From the NCBI GenBank assembly GCA_019614645.1, contig JABWDB010000016.1:4340001-4404000 (forward strand): a stretch of 64,000 nt of DNA, written 5' to 3'. The translations under genes were made by a program, and so were the position numbers. The stretch comes from Stratiolaelaps scimitus. Its lineage: Eukaryota > Arthropoda > Arachnida > Mesostigmata > Laelapidae. Below the pieces are notes generated by a model. That model searched no databases. It saw only the letters and a program-made list of their open reading frames with translations, and had not been told where the DNA came from. Shown piece by piece: positions 26,001-38,869 of this stretch. Within the stretch, counting starts at the first letter, position 1. Each line of letters starts with the position of its first letter.

Positions 26001-28609
26001 GCGATATTGCTACCCGCGTATGCTGTTCAACTTCGGTGCAAACGGCCTTTCTCGGGTCATAATATGGGGACACCGGCTAGTGACTATCTGATTTAGGGAG
26101 AAAGAGAAAGAGAGAGAGCTGAACGGTTAACAGGCTTACTAAACTAGGCTTGAAACAACGATGTGTTTCAATTACTCTAAACCTATTTTGTTCCAATGCG
26201 AAGCCTTATGTTCACCTGTAGCTTATGTATGATGTCATTCAGAAGGTCTACTTCTCCACCAGACGCCACGCGCAGCCCCGTGTCACGAAATGACGTCAAA
26301 TATTGTCATTTTGCGATTATTTCAGGAATGGGCTTGTTACGAATTCGGCTGGGTAATCCACGAAACAAATCGGCAGCAAAGCTCGTTTTGTCGCATCCGG
26401 CGATTCCACCAGTTGGTGAAAATGAGACGAACTATTACTACACGCTGAGCGAAGAAACAATACGATCGCTTGAGGCCCTCTGGCGAGATCAGGGCGTACG
26501 GACAGCCGTACTCAGGGGCCACGAATATGAACTCAACGATTCGGCGATGTAGTCAGTATTTCATATAATTGGCGTCAGTTTGTTACACTTGATACATGAA
26601 CAACACACTCAGCGAGTGCCGACTTCACGACTTCCGTGTTTCGTCCAAGCTGAGATATAATAATTACTTGGATTCGCTCATTGCTTCCAATACGGATTGG
26701 CATGAAGTGCAACTTATACGATTACTTAATTAATTAGGGATTGCTAACAAACATGTGTGTGTGTGTATGCTTGCTATCGTCGTGCTGACGGTCACGCCGT
26801 GGGCCGAACGTGGTGATTTCTCAACGGTTGCTTTGCTCCGCCCTGCTATGGGAGCGGGTCGCTCTGTCGAGTTGGTTTTTTTTTTCGAAACACACAATAG
26901 AGAAACACCATTGCTAATCATTTCAGCCTGTTCGACAACATGGAACGACTGACATCGGAAAAATACGAGCCGACGGTTCGTGACGTACTTCGAGCTCGCG
27001 TTCGAACGAACGGCGTTATCGAGACTGAGTTTATTGCGTGTCAGGGAGCCCTGCGAGCGCGGGTCCTGGATGCCGGCATCTCGCTCAACTCGGCCACTCC
27101 TAACTGGACCGTGCTCAAGTGGATGCGATGCTTTGAGGATGTGCGAGCTGTCGTCTTCGTTGTGGCGCTCTCGGGCTACGATATGCTCATACAGTCGGAA
27201 CCGAATATGGTGGGTATAGAAACGCGACAATTTTTGAACCGTGATATTTTTGCAGCTTGGCCTTTCTCGAGGAGAATATGGTCTCCTTCTGATGTGATCG
27301 TGTTTTCGTTGGGAACATCTTTTCAACTGAGTAGCCTCAAGTCGTTTACGAAAACGACTTACTCAAGCAATGAAAAATGATGAAATGGAACTTGCTCATG
27401 ATTAATGAAAACTATTCGGTCAGTTCGTATGTCAACCAGCCACAAGGCATAAGTCACTTATCTACTTTTTCAAGCCAGATTTCCTCCGACGTCCATCAGC
27501 GATATTGCTAGATATCTCGCCTGCCTAATGTGTTTATGATGTATCTGCTAACTTAGTTATAGCAGACCGAATCTGTATACCGACTTGTGTTCCACCCTTG
27601 TGGCATTCAGACACTTGCCGGAAATTTCTGACAATCGACGTGATTCCAGGTAGTAAAGGCTTCGGTTTACCGAGAAAGCTTAATAGGGGACACAGCAATC
27701 GGTTCGTATTCTTTACCTTCGGCCGGATCTACGCGATACAAAAGCTGAACCGACGGAGCGTGTCGCTGCATCGGCTGACGCAATTGCACCGAACAATCGC
27801 GTCACCTATTGTGGTCAACATGACAATGGCGAGCATGATGTTAATGTTAATAATAATAATAATGGCACCTCGGCAAGCCATTGGTTGGAGGCCGAAGCTC
27901 AGTTATGACTCAGGCCAAGTCACACGGCGATCGCCTATGACTCAGGACCGAGCGACAGGAGAAGGGGGGGGGGCAGCAGCAGCAGCACTCGCAGCAGTTG
28001 CGATTTACTAGCCTTGTCTGATTGACTGATTGACAAACTGACGTGGTGAGGAGTGAGCTCACGTGGCATACTACCAAGCCCCAGTGATACCGCAGGAATA
28101 TCTACCAATGAAATGTCATTGCATCAAGAAGACATTGTGTTGTTGATAATCAACGAATACAGAAAAAAGACCACTTTTTCTCGTGTTGTCTAGGGGGACG
28201 GGAAGAGGCGCTGGGCGGGCCGGAGGAACTATTAATTCGAATGAGTTACACAAGGAAATGATCTCGGACATTTCTTGATTCGGAACCCAATGTACCAACT
28301 AATCAGTGTATGCGCAATAGTTGGGGTAGGTCGGGTTGATACGATAAACCGAACAAGCTAATGCTACTAGTAGCTACTAATGATTACGGGCTGTTGTGTC
28401 CTGGTGCGCTTTTTCAGAATCGACTTCAGGATAGCATTGAGCTATTCCGAAAGATTGCTACGAATCGATACTTCCAAAACTGTCTCATGATTTTATTCCT
28501 GAATAAGATGGATCTCTTCCGGCAAAAGATACTATATTCGAAACGTCATCTGAGGTGAGATTCTATTTATGGTCGTCTAGACGGCTCAACCATTCATAGA
28601 TAATGAGAT

Positions 28610-28657
<48 letters not shown>

Positions 28658-29105
28658 ATTATGTTGTAAAGCATTCCGAAACCCACATGGGTGCCAAAGC
28701 CGACGACCCGATCCAGCAGCACTTCATCAAAGAAACACGTTGGTCACCCGCAGTAACTAGAGCATATAACATACTCAAACGGCCCCTTGCGACGGCAAAG
28801 CGTTTTAATTGCCATTTTGCGATTTGCTCTGTCGAATTGTGTTTGCGTTGCGCAGCATTTGCTAACGATCCAGTTTCGTCAAATCGTGTCTCGTTTCTAG
28901 GTACTACTTCTCCGACTTTCGAGGACCCGATGAAAATGTCGATTCGGCAGCGCTGTTTGTGCAGAGTAAACTTCTCGCTGCTACACAGCGTCCCGTGTTT
29001 CCACATTTCACGACTGCCGTCGACACGGCGAATGTCAAAGCCGTCTTCGAAACCGTTCTCACTACTATACTCAAGAGGAATATTGATGCTTATCAGCTTT
29101 TATAG
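7184..29105 (+). CDS. Divergent heterotrimeric G-protein alpha subunit, six coding exons
   Basis: Exons are 7184-7310, 25353-25493, 26326-26551, 26927-27209, 28418-28554 and 28901-29105. All have GT/AG borders and phases that join into 372 aa ending in TAG. G-alpha subunits relay receptor signals at the inner plasma membrane. Gly2 and Cys5 could be myristoylated and palmitoylated. The P-loop GTGESGKS is at 43-50, the switch I Arg-Val-Arg-Thr-x-Gly at 189-194, the CFEDV signature at 233-237, the guanine-specificity NKMD at 288-291, and a helical domain with LWRDQGV lies between. Two motifs are abnormal. The usual DVGGQ of switch II reads DAGISLN (213-219) followed by about six extra residues. 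The TCAT base-contact motif reads TTAV (342-345). Nucleotide binding looks possible, but GTP hydrolysis and the switch should be impaired. The C terminus (AYQLL) does not assign it clearly to Gi, Gq, Gs or G12. A lineage-specific class, such as the insect G-alpha-f type, is possible. Confidence 0.9.
10193..10251. repeat. (TA)n microsatellite, about 29 units
   Basis: An uninterrupted alternating T-A run of 59 bp inside the G-alpha first intron. Confidence 0.98.
18480..18641. repeat. Two adjacent (TA)n tracts, each inside a near-perfect inverted repeat
   Basis: The first tract (18,487-18,530) is flanked by AACAAC and its exact complement GTTGTT, so 18,480-18,537 is a perfect palindrome. The second tract (18,555-18,622) is flanked by about 20-bp arms at 18,537-18,556 and 18,621-18,641 that are complementary except for one extra base. 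Both could extrude as hairpins or cruciforms. Either replication-driven hairpin duplication or a foldback assembly artefact could explain the pair. Confidence 0.9.
23046..23121. repeat. Pair of (TA)n tracts separated by about 20 bp
   Basis: Two alternating TA runs (about 23,046-23,076 and 23,096-23,121) flank a short TA-interrupted spacer within the G-alpha first intron. Confidence 0.9.
28613..28654. repeat. (TA)n microsatellite in the last G-alpha intron
   Basis: An alternating TA run of about 42 bp, 60 bp downstream of the exon 5 donor. It lies inside the 346-bp intron 5 of the G-alpha gene. Confidence 0.95.
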
Positions 29106-29534
29106 CCACGGGTGTACACCGCCACCGACGGATCTCGTCACGCGTCTACCGAGTGTTCAGAGTATTCGGATCGACGGTCAGTCTAATCGGAATAGGACGG
29201 AACAACCCCTCTGGTGGCACAGATGAACAGTAGCAGCGGATGCATTCATATTTGTGGATCGTTTTTAGTGGAACGTTTTTCTTACATGCGCTCGTCTGCA
29301 ACAAAAACCACACTTGCACAAACTGCTAGCGGGGCTGCTATTAATTTTTACATGGTGGATATGATCACTGCAGTGAGATGATATTGTTGGCAAATTAAAA
29401 AGCAAAGAAGTTTCATCGTCCGATAGGCTAGCTACAATAGACTAGCGCCATCTCTCGTATCTGGTACATGAAATATCATTAGAGCATACAGACGTGCCCC
29501 ATATTCTCTCCCTGTAGTAACGCACACGGTTACT

Positions 29535-29581
<47 letters not shown>

Positions 29582-31131
29582 CACAATATGGGTATGAACA
29601 TACATGCAAAGAGCATTATGTATAGGGGGTCAAAGATTATCTTACATTAGGGCAAGAAGAACGTTTACAGTTCGAAGAAAATAGATTCCAGCTAAAAAAA
29701 AAGTACATTTAGTGCTGAAACAGATGCTGTTAATTTTGTCTAAATCTATTTCTTTCGAACTGCAGACCTACGTCCTATCCTACGGCCAGTCTATTTTTGC
29801 TCTTCCTAACAGGATATTTGTATATATCCTGCCGTCCCCAAGCCACTAATAGCCTTTCCTTTGATATCGTAAGTCAGCCTTGTATAAATTGCAATTTTTT
29901 TAACTTGAAAAAAAGCATCTCGTATGTTTAAGAGACCACAACTGGTTGTCGACCTTTTTCGTTAGCCAACTGGCACACGAACTGTAGACGTTTCTGCAAA
30001 ACCTCGTTAGCTGTACATCAAGTGGATGCGCATACAAGACCACAACACGCACTGGCAATACTACAGAGGCTATTTTAATAAGTTGTTCGAAGTACAAGCA
30101 TTCCCGATGAAGAATTGAAGAGATCTGCCACCCTGTATATAGAAGCGATTACACACATTGTATATTTGTATAGACCACACATCAGAACAATCAATTTAGT
30201 TATCGTGACTACTCATCGGTTGAAGCGATTTCTTCAGCCCGGCTATAGGGAGATGCCGCGGTAGACATCAGCCACTTCGGTCAAACCAAATCGCCACTCG
30301 AAAATGGTCAGCTTAGCTATATGGTGTCTATTTATTATTCGTACGTATGCCAATACACGGAGTGCACTTCATCAGCTTGTTATCAGGCTGGGCGGATCAT
30401 TTACCGAGACGCATTCGTTGGACGTGTACTCTGGACAACTTTTGGCATTAATTGACCAAATGCGTTACGCACATAACACACTCTTTCGTCTGCCCTTCGT
30501 GCAGTAAAAACCTGCATCGTCTGATATTCTGACCGCGTCAGAACATAGTTAGGTAGTTGTTCACAGATCGTTGTTGGGTTATTAGCAAAAAGTGCCTTAT
30601 CACAAATGAAAACGCTCACCAAACAGCCTGATCCAAACGATAGGCAGGTGGGTGGGCAGGTATGAGCACTCCCTGTGTTATGAATATTATATACACTATA
30701 AAGCCAATCCACGGCTTACCCAAGTGAAGGACTCTGAGAGGGGGGTCGTCTTAAGACGCTGATACGGCAATGGACATTCAGTTCTCTCGTTAATTCCTCG
30801 AGACACAAAACATCCTTAAACCTAAGCATACCAGCACACCCTCCCTGCAATTATCGACGGTATCCATTTGTGCAAAAATTCTCCTCCGATCTTTCAATAT
30901 TATACGAGAAAACAACTATTATAATTATTTGGGTGAGATTGCGTCTGGCATCGCCATCACCAGTAACAACGAGGGGTCGATACATTTTACTAACACTGAC
31001 AAATATACATGAAGAATAAATGAAACCCCTTTATACTTTATTAAATATCACAGTTCCAAGCCCATGAGCACCGCGAGTACGGTTTGGCCTATATATATAC
31101 AACCTATACACCGAAAACCCCACACGCGGTC

Positions 31132-31166
<35 letters not shown>

Positions 31167-31908
31167 CATGTATTTATGTATTATATATCACGAACGTATT
31201 AAGTTAATAATATACATAACGAAATATAAATAAGAGTCGCCCAACGCAAATGTATAATTAAGATGTGGCGTTAATCAAAATCGAATAAAACCAGCTCGCA
31301 TGAGATACTTAAAAAAACTGCCTGCATTTATTGGTTGAAAAAACGATTTCATGTTTATTTATTTATTTACTTGATATCAGCGTTTACATATATCGCATTA
31401 CGTTAAATGTGTGGCACAAGAGCTCGCCAGTTTACGATTATATAATATCGTTTATGTGGGGAAAAATAAATCCCCATTTTATTACACTTCTTTTTTGTTG
31501 TTGTGGCGAGGTTCTCGTAACGCTCTCTTAGATCTTATTCATATAGATTTATGTTAATAACGATTCATCCGTAGGTCTTATATCACACGAGCAAGAATAT
31601 ATATATATATATATATAAAAGTAACCATATCTCTCTTGGTCTTCATCTGAGTGCATTATGGCGCGCTATTTGGTATATTTACAAATTAGAAAAGATAACA
31701 GTTACGCACGCACACGACAATGTGAATTGGATTATACTTTTTCATTGCCGTTATTTTGCACCATCTCTACCCTCTTCGTTATTGCTGATAGAGAGGGACA
31801 ATAAGTGTTTTGATACTTGTTGCCCTGCTGTCATTCGGCAAAAAGCAACCATTTGGTCTTCGTGGAGGGTTTGGAAGATCCGATTGTGCTCAGTTCTAGC
31901 TGATCCTA
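29106..31908. other. Intergenic DNA between convergent G-alpha and Abraxas 2 genes
   Basis: This holds the 3' ends of two converging genes. (TA)n runs lie at 29,538-29,579, about 31,136-31,162 and 31,597-31,616. AATAAA-type signals on the minus strand (complement at about 31,349-31,365 and 31,473-31,479) could end the Abraxas 2 transcript. Open frames at 30,304-30,507 (+) and 30,401-30,712 (-) overlap each other and match nothing I recognise. No further gene is seen. Confidence 0.5.
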
Positions 31909-34900
31909 CTATTGAAGCTGTTGGCGGGAAACCTCTTCCATCTGAAGGTGAAAACCAGTAATAGAAACAAAGCAAATGCGGTGACCTCTTGGTTAGTTTC
32001 TATTTGTCCAATTCACCTACTTCAAAAATTCCGCGTGTGCCAACCGTGAGCGACAGGCATCGCGATCCCTTTACCGGGTATGGTAGAATACGTTTTTTAA
32101 GGAATAAACATGTTCCTGCACGTAACTGCTATGAAATGAATTTCCTATTAAAATTAACTAATCAATTGTGGTATGACTTTGATGTGAGATTCCGTAAAGG
32201 CATTATGAATTCATTCGGTGAGTGCTTTAGAATGTAAGCTGACAAGAACACTCGGCACTGGGCTTGCTCTGGACAGGTAAATTTCACCCGGTCTCTACGG
32301 GAAGTATTTCGAGATATAAAGCGCGTGACCAGAGTCGTGCTATATTAAAAATTCAGCCCTGGAGCGGCGAGATATTAGCGCCAACAGCTAGATTCTTCTA
32401 GCGCATATAAGAATGAAAATACCCGATTTCGATATCGCTATCTCGACAGTGCGATTTAATTAGCTTTGTATACATAAACTAGAAAACATTTTACCACTAA
32501 TAAATTCACACTAATTAAGCCTCTGCTAATATTTAGGTGACTAATGTTATTCGTGACCACATTCTATTATTTGCATTATAAAGCTGCATGCATTGCCGAT
32601 GCACAGAACAAAATGAAACAAGAAAAAATAAAGTCATTATCACACCTGAAGTGTCTCCGTGATCTGTGCGGCGAGGTGATTCAGCTTCTTCTGCAGGGCG
32701 TCGTGGAGATCGTTCAGCACTTGGACATTACGATCTTCTCGTCTGAGGATGGATTTCACCGAAGAGAAAATACATAGTCAAAAATTATGATGGACATCGT
32801 CCCAACGACATCCATTGCAAACTTCGAACTGTACGTTACTTTCCAATTATTGGAAATTTCAATTGAGTGTTTTTCACTGAGCCTCTCGCAATTTATGGAA
32901 GTAAAAACAACAACCCGGAACGGCAACGACGTACAATACGAAGGAGTATGCTAACTGTTTCGATATGAAAGTCTGCGTGGATTCATCACAAAAATTTGAT
33001 AAATAAATCCTTCTCAATAAACAAACACTCGTCAATCAATAAATACGTCACTGTACGAACCCGCTATATCTAATGTCGTTGACAAGGTCGCTGAAGAAAC
33101 CCTGTTTCACCGAGGCAGCAGATCCTGGTTGTGTTCGATATTCCTGACGCGCATCCTCGCCCAGATTCACCACACGTAAGCTTGCCGCCTTATAATCAGA
33201 ACGGGAAAGGGTACGAGAAATAGATATACAAAGGTAAAGATTCAATGCAAGCGAAGGACAAATGCCAACATTATTATAAGGGTGTGTTGCTTTGCTTTCG
33301 TACAAGCACGCAGGTACAACTCATTGTACTATATTTCCGCAGGTGTTTATACTACACGGCAAGTTATACACTGTGTGTGACAGAGAAAAGCAAGCCACTG
33401 CTCATAGGTAGCTTACACTCGAAAGGATGACCTCTGACCGCACACATCGTAATGATAGTTTGCAGTCACATCGTTCTGGCTAAAGGTTGAAGCGAAATTG
33501 AACCTGAAGATTTAGCGGTGCAACCCTAGGTACAATATGTGTTGAACACAAGCTCTCGACGCTGATAAAAAAACGTTACTTGAACAATATTGCAATCTGA
33601 GAGTGTATACACAGAACTGAATCTTACGCCAAGTCTTGATCCACCATCGTCAAGTGGCGTAACGATGTGAAACGAGTGATCCATAGAATGAATGGAGTGG
33701 TTGTCGTTGAACGTTGTTGAGAATAGGCCGAGCACGAATGGCCGTCCTGGTAGAGCTCTTGCCAACGCGTTTGAGATACGATGTTCCCGGTAGGTTGCCT
33801 ATTTCCAGCCACAGAAAAAAAAGTCAGACATACATGCGCAATACGCGGGATCAATCTTAATCGGCCATGCGAGGACGATTCAAGGAACAAAGGCGATACC
33901 ATTGAGATGACGGATGTGAAAATTCAAGCGCAACTTCCCACATCACCACGTCTCCACCTCAGGCTTGGGTTTCACATTAGATCAATCGTGCATTTAATAG
34001 TGGGAACGGTATTAAATAGTGTAGCATAATAATCAGTCAAGAACGGTTTCAGTTGTGCAAGACACCAATAAATATTTCAATGGCAACTCTTTGTAGCAGA
34101 CAATCGCACTCAGAGGAACTACCTTCGAAACTGACGTACCGTGAGGGGAAGATTTCTTCGGAAGCAATAGTAACCAATCACCTGCCTTTCGTTCGGACAG
34201 GCGAGCTTTTTCAGGGGCTCGAGCAAAAGGTCAAGTTTTTGGTTGTAGATTTCGAACGGCTCGAACTTGACGAAGGAGCAAACTTCTACAAGTACAGTAA
34301 TGATACGGAACTTAAATAGTCAGTGGAACGAAACTATCTGATTTATACCGAGAACTTAAACATATGTATGTATATTGCAGTTCCGAGAATAAACATTTGA
34401 TTATGATATGATATATGATATGATTGACATATCGGTATCGTTAGTTTGACCAGACAACAAACAGCCACGTAATAAGGACCTTATTTTCCTACTTGAAGAT
34501 TTCGATCAACGAATACACGGTGCTCTACGTTAGTTACTCCCCCTAACACTCTTCAAGACTCAAATCCGATAGCAAACTGAATAGCCAAACGAGTTACGGG
34601 TCAAATAGTATCTCGTGTAGAATATGTCGTTACAGGTTTGACTGACCAAATAGGCTTAATAACTTCATCGTCATCATCTTATCTCCTTATGGGAGAAGGC
34701 GCAGACACTACGGTTTGAAAGTGCTGATCGACGCCCGTAACACCTCCCACTTCACGCCGGCATGACCACGAGCGTGACAGATTTTTACAGGGTGACAAAC
34801 GGTATGTACAGTGGTGTGCATAAACATAACGCACCCCCCTATATTTCAACAAATCGTTACAAAAAATACAATTTGAGGCATTTATTCTGTATCAGATTAA

Positions 34901-36767
34901 TATACGTGTCAAATAACATACACACCACAAAGAACAGCGCATATGACGTCGCATGCAGCCTTCTAGAATAAAATGCGAATTATTTCGGTTGTGCAAAATA
35001 ATAACACACCCTCAGTATTAATTCGCATTTTATTGTACCAGGCTGCATGCGGCGTCATATGCGCTGTTCTTTGTGGTGTGTATGCTATTTGACACGTACA
35101 TTAATCTGATACAGAATAAATGCCTCAAATGTGTATTCTTTGTAACGATTTGTTGAAATATAGGGGTGCGTTAAGTTTATGCACACCACTGTATTTCGTA
35201 CACTATTTCGCTTTTAACGGAGTATGGGATAAATAATCGCGTTCACGTACTGAGTATCACCTCGTTGTGTTCATTCACTGCTGCTTGGTCGTTGATCTGA
35301 TTGACGCGCCGCTGGCTAACTTCACCAAATAGGAGGCCCTCCTGTAATGAAAACAGCACGTAAACGAAAGAACACCTGTTAGTGCAATTTCTCGTACCGC
35401 GTCCCCGTTTCAGTTATAGTTCGATTATATTGTGTCTATCGTTAGAATGCAGATACGTTAGCATGTATTTACACCCGACATTTTACCCGATACATAATGT
35501 CCATACTATCTCATGCGGTCAATTAAGCATGTGCGGTACCTTGGTATTTTTAGTTTACCAACAGGTTTTCGGGAAACTTTATAACTTCGTTCCAAGTATT
35601 TTTTTTTCACTATTCACCTTGTGAGCTTCTCGCTCACCGGAGATAAGTTCCTTTACAAGCAATGCGGGCCGATTCACGTAAACCCACTTAACGGCAGTAG
35701 CAACGATGTACGAATCAGGCTTGAATCATCGCGGTACCCGCCAATAGGTCCGAATGAGCCAGCCAGAGCTCTTACGCTATAGCATTCACTTTATTTGTTG
35801 AGTCTGCTGATAGTGACCATCATCAGATGAAGGATTTGGGCAGAGTGCGCGAATAGCACTTGTCATACTTGTCTCTCCCAAACATCCATTCAGTGCTCTA
35901 ATGAATGCATACGACATCACGTGGCTATTTTCCACGAGAGCGATCAAACACAGGAAATATGCGACCAAGATAAGCCACACCAGATATTGACGATATTAAT
36001 TCTTTAGTCGATTACGATTTCACACGATAACGGTGCTCGTAAACATCACCGCAGCAACAGTGAACAGCTATTGTGATTAAAATGCATTCGCATCACACTG
36101 TTTATACGCCCTTTTTAAATACACACTTTCGTAAAAGCCAATCATGAATCGTTGTCATGCGACTAAGTCACCTAAATAGTAGATTTTTTCGGGATGATTC
36201 TCGGGTAAAATTTAACGGTGGGGATCGAACCTGCACAGGTTTCGTTCGTGTGTTGAAATGGGACTTGCCCACTGCCCACTTCATAAACGAGTAATATATT
36301 TTAAAGGGGATATCGTCTAGCGTGAGAACAACTACCTCACCTAGAAGCTATTACCCATACTATTGTTATTCCATAGAATACACGGGCTCTTATTCCAGCT
36401 AACACTCTCAGTGTACCGTTGACCCATACCAGTGAATTATATAGCTCAACCAATATACATATCTCACCTCTATGCTTCAATATATCTTCGCCATATATCT
36501 TTCAATTCAGTCATACGAAGGCAAAAAGCAAAGCAAAAACACACACATAAATAATGTCCCAGTCAAACAATAATCCCCGTCATGAAACATAATCATAGAA
36601 AATGTTCAGAAATAAATATTCGAATGTCATCGAACTTCGATGGTAATGTCATCATATTCACTAGAAGCAAAAAGGTTCACATGGACAACCTGATTGTTTG
36701 GGCTGACTGCGTGTTGATGCAGCAGTTGAGCAAACACGGGCCCGCTGATTGACACCTGCACATTCAT
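31909..36767 (-). CDS. ABRAXAS2: BRISC complex subunit Abraxas 2-like (FAM175/Abro1), seven exons
   Basis: Exons on the minus strand are 36767-36690, 35341-35251, 34285-34140, 33798-33628, 33188-33061, 32742-32646 and 31941-31909, giving 247 aa with consistent phases. Abraxas 2 is the catalytically inactive MPN scaffold that holds the BRCC36 deubiquitinase in the cytoplasmic BRISC complex, which removes Lys63-linked ubiquitin. The N terminus has an ISG-x-VF pattern followed by EGLLFGEV (27-34), matching the family's opening MPN strands. VIGYYCFRRN (92-101) matches the family's VIGWYRFRRN. A YREH motif at about 108-111 follows. NLG and QEY (about 170-180) and a coiled-coil segment containing NDLHDALQKKL (about 214-224) also match in order. 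The JAMM metal-binding motif is absent, as expected. The model stops right after the coiled coil, so the long disordered tail of the vertebrate protein is missing, and no SPxF phospho-motif of Abraxas 1 is seen. The last 11-codon exon is the least certain part. Confidence 0.85.
34809..35191. mobile_element. Foldback MITE of Tc1/mariner type
   Basis: This 383-bp element is almost entirely one inverted repeat. The arms at 34,809-34,982 and 35,019-35,191 are complementary with few mismatches and are separated by a 36-bp loop. The ends read CAGTGGTGTGCATAAAC and its complement and are flanked by TA on both sides (34,807-34,808 and 35,192-35,193), the target duplication typical of Tc1/mariner transposons. 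It encodes no transposase, so it would be non-autonomous. It lies in intron 2 of the Abraxas 2 gene, about 60 bp from the exon 2 donor. Confidence 0.9.
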
Positions 36768-38869
36768 CCTCGCTGCCTATCCCGTGCTTGAATGTGGTTC
36801 TAAACCTAATTCAGCGCTCTCGACAGCAGCACGAACCTCGCACAGAACGAACAGCTTAGCCGATTCTTAACTCGACTTGTGCATGCCTATGGCTCGCCAA
36901 ATACTCGCGAAAATCCTACAGAAAACCGGTGACAAATAGGTGGAGGCACAAACGAACTCGATTCGTTACTCATGCGCTGTTTGCACCCGTGCGAATAAAC
37001 AACACAAGTGAGAGAGAGAGAGCGAGAGAGAAAAGGCGGAAAGGGCACCCAGGAAACTACGCTGAGCGTCTGGTCGCGTCGTCACATTTTGTCTGCTTTT
37101 GCAGACTGCTGCTGCGCCGACGCTGTTTAATCAACAAAGAAAAAGAAATTGACCTGTTCACGGCTTCGTCTATATGGCGGGAACGATAAATGGGGTACGT
37201 TTCCGGGTACTTTGTCAGGGAGGCGGTATTTCGAATTAGTAAAAAGTGGCACTTTTGTATACGCTAACGTATTCTATCGCTGTGTATTTGAAGGGGGCAT
37301 TCAAATGAAATGGGGTTGATAATCACTGAATGAAATAAACCAGCTGAGTTGTTCAATTGGGCGAAATTCAGCTAGAATACACTATTTCGAAATTTGACCG
37401 GAAGTCTTCTTTTGGCGCCAAAATAATTGCCGCGCAAAACTCTCGGCCGGTGCCAATCATTGAGCGATAGTGAGGCGCTGATACAAAGGTAATTTTTGCA
37501 TAATTTTGGATATACTGCATACGTATTTAGTAGCTTGATATGCAATAGCAGATACCCTCAATCTTCTCTATCATATTTACGTTAATAATAATCAGTATCT
37601 GTCGGTCAGGGGCTCCAAGCGAGATACCCTCTCAGGTAATGGTCCTCTACATACTCCTGGATAATTTAAATGGCATGGGATTTAAAGTTCCAATTGAGAA
37701 CAGAATCGATTGCCGAATATTTCAACGTATTCTCAATAAGACGAAAGTCAAAACCATTGAATGTCGGTATTTCAATCGTAGCTTTTGTGTTTTATTTATT
37801 ATAAAAACGAAAAATTTGCAATATATGGTGTGAATTCGTATCCGGCTACCGCAACAGATGAAACTGAGGGGAATTGCGACCAAATCAAAAGAGAGAACAA
37901 TGCTGGCCCTCAATAAAAGAAAATTTTACCTTGTGTTCATAATGCGTATACTGTACGATTAGGATGTTGGGTCTCGCTTCTTGGAGTGCTCCGAACAGAT
38001 TACAGCTGACGCCAACGTGCCTGCATCACTAAGCCATACATGCGGAGTAGTTACTTAAGCGTTCAATCGAACCGTGAGCTAAAAAAGCAGTATGGGTGTA
38101 AATGTCAAGATAACTGTGATAAAGGCTGCTATTCTCACAGCCACCCGTCACTTTTAGTTTGTACTTCATATCATTTAGACAGCAAGTGTACCCCGTAAAT
38201 GTGTATTAAAAATTAAGAAGGGTATCACATTTAGCAACATGTAAGACTCCCTCAGGAGAGACGCTCCACCCATCAGTCCCCAGTCCCGATGAGTACCCAA
38301 GATCGAGATTCATATTAGTTTCATATGCGTTGATATATAGATAAGTACTAAAGTCTATTTATGCTGTCCACATCAAAGAGGTGTCAATTCGAATTCCAAC
38401 AAATTCTAGTGTTTGCTAGAAAAACTTTCTATATACATATTCTTGAAAGTTGGTCCAGCATAAACTGAAGGTAGTCACGCAGCAAAGTCACTATTTAACC
38501 GTCTGGGTGCACAGTATAGGGGATCTACAAGACACTCACTCGCTGTTGCGAGAAATAATGTCTCTCTATAGTAATGTTGTACTTCGGAACAGTGGACAAA
38601 AAATATGGTAGACAACATGACGATCTGGATGGTAACGGTACTCAGAGTCGATTGTTGATCTGCAGATTTTCCTTCGACAAAAAACACATTCTAAATCACG
38701 AGCGCTCAAGCAAAAGCTAGCACCAAGTACCAATTTGTCTAATTACCCCCTATCAACCAATGTAGCTGAAGTGTCGAGTGTTCAAGTTGTAAGTTGCATG
38801 TTCTTAGATTAACTCTCTTTCGGGATCTCATAGTGACTGATGCTATTGCCTCTATTGCCAGACTGCAAA
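36768..38869. promoter_or_regulatory. Divergent intergenic region between Abraxas 2 and MCM6
   Basis: The start codons of Abraxas 2 (minus) and MCM6 (plus) face away from each other across 2.1 kb. Both promoters should lie here. A possible acceptor just before the MCM6 start (cag at about 38,859-38,861) suggests a leader exon further upstream. GA-rich repeats lie at about 37,011-37,030. I see no protein-coding gene in it. Confidence 0.5.

Noticed and set aside
27598..28011. 137-residue open frame in G-alpha intron 4
   Set aside because: It ends in a low-complexity Gly/Ala run from a CAG repeat, and the rest matches nothing known. The G-alpha exons splice cleanly around it.
36210..36260. Minus-strand GGTTCGATCCC resembling a tRNA B box
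   Set aside because: The flanking bases do not form a T-arm, and no acceptor stem or anticodon arm can be folded. At most it is a degraded tRNA-derived repeat.
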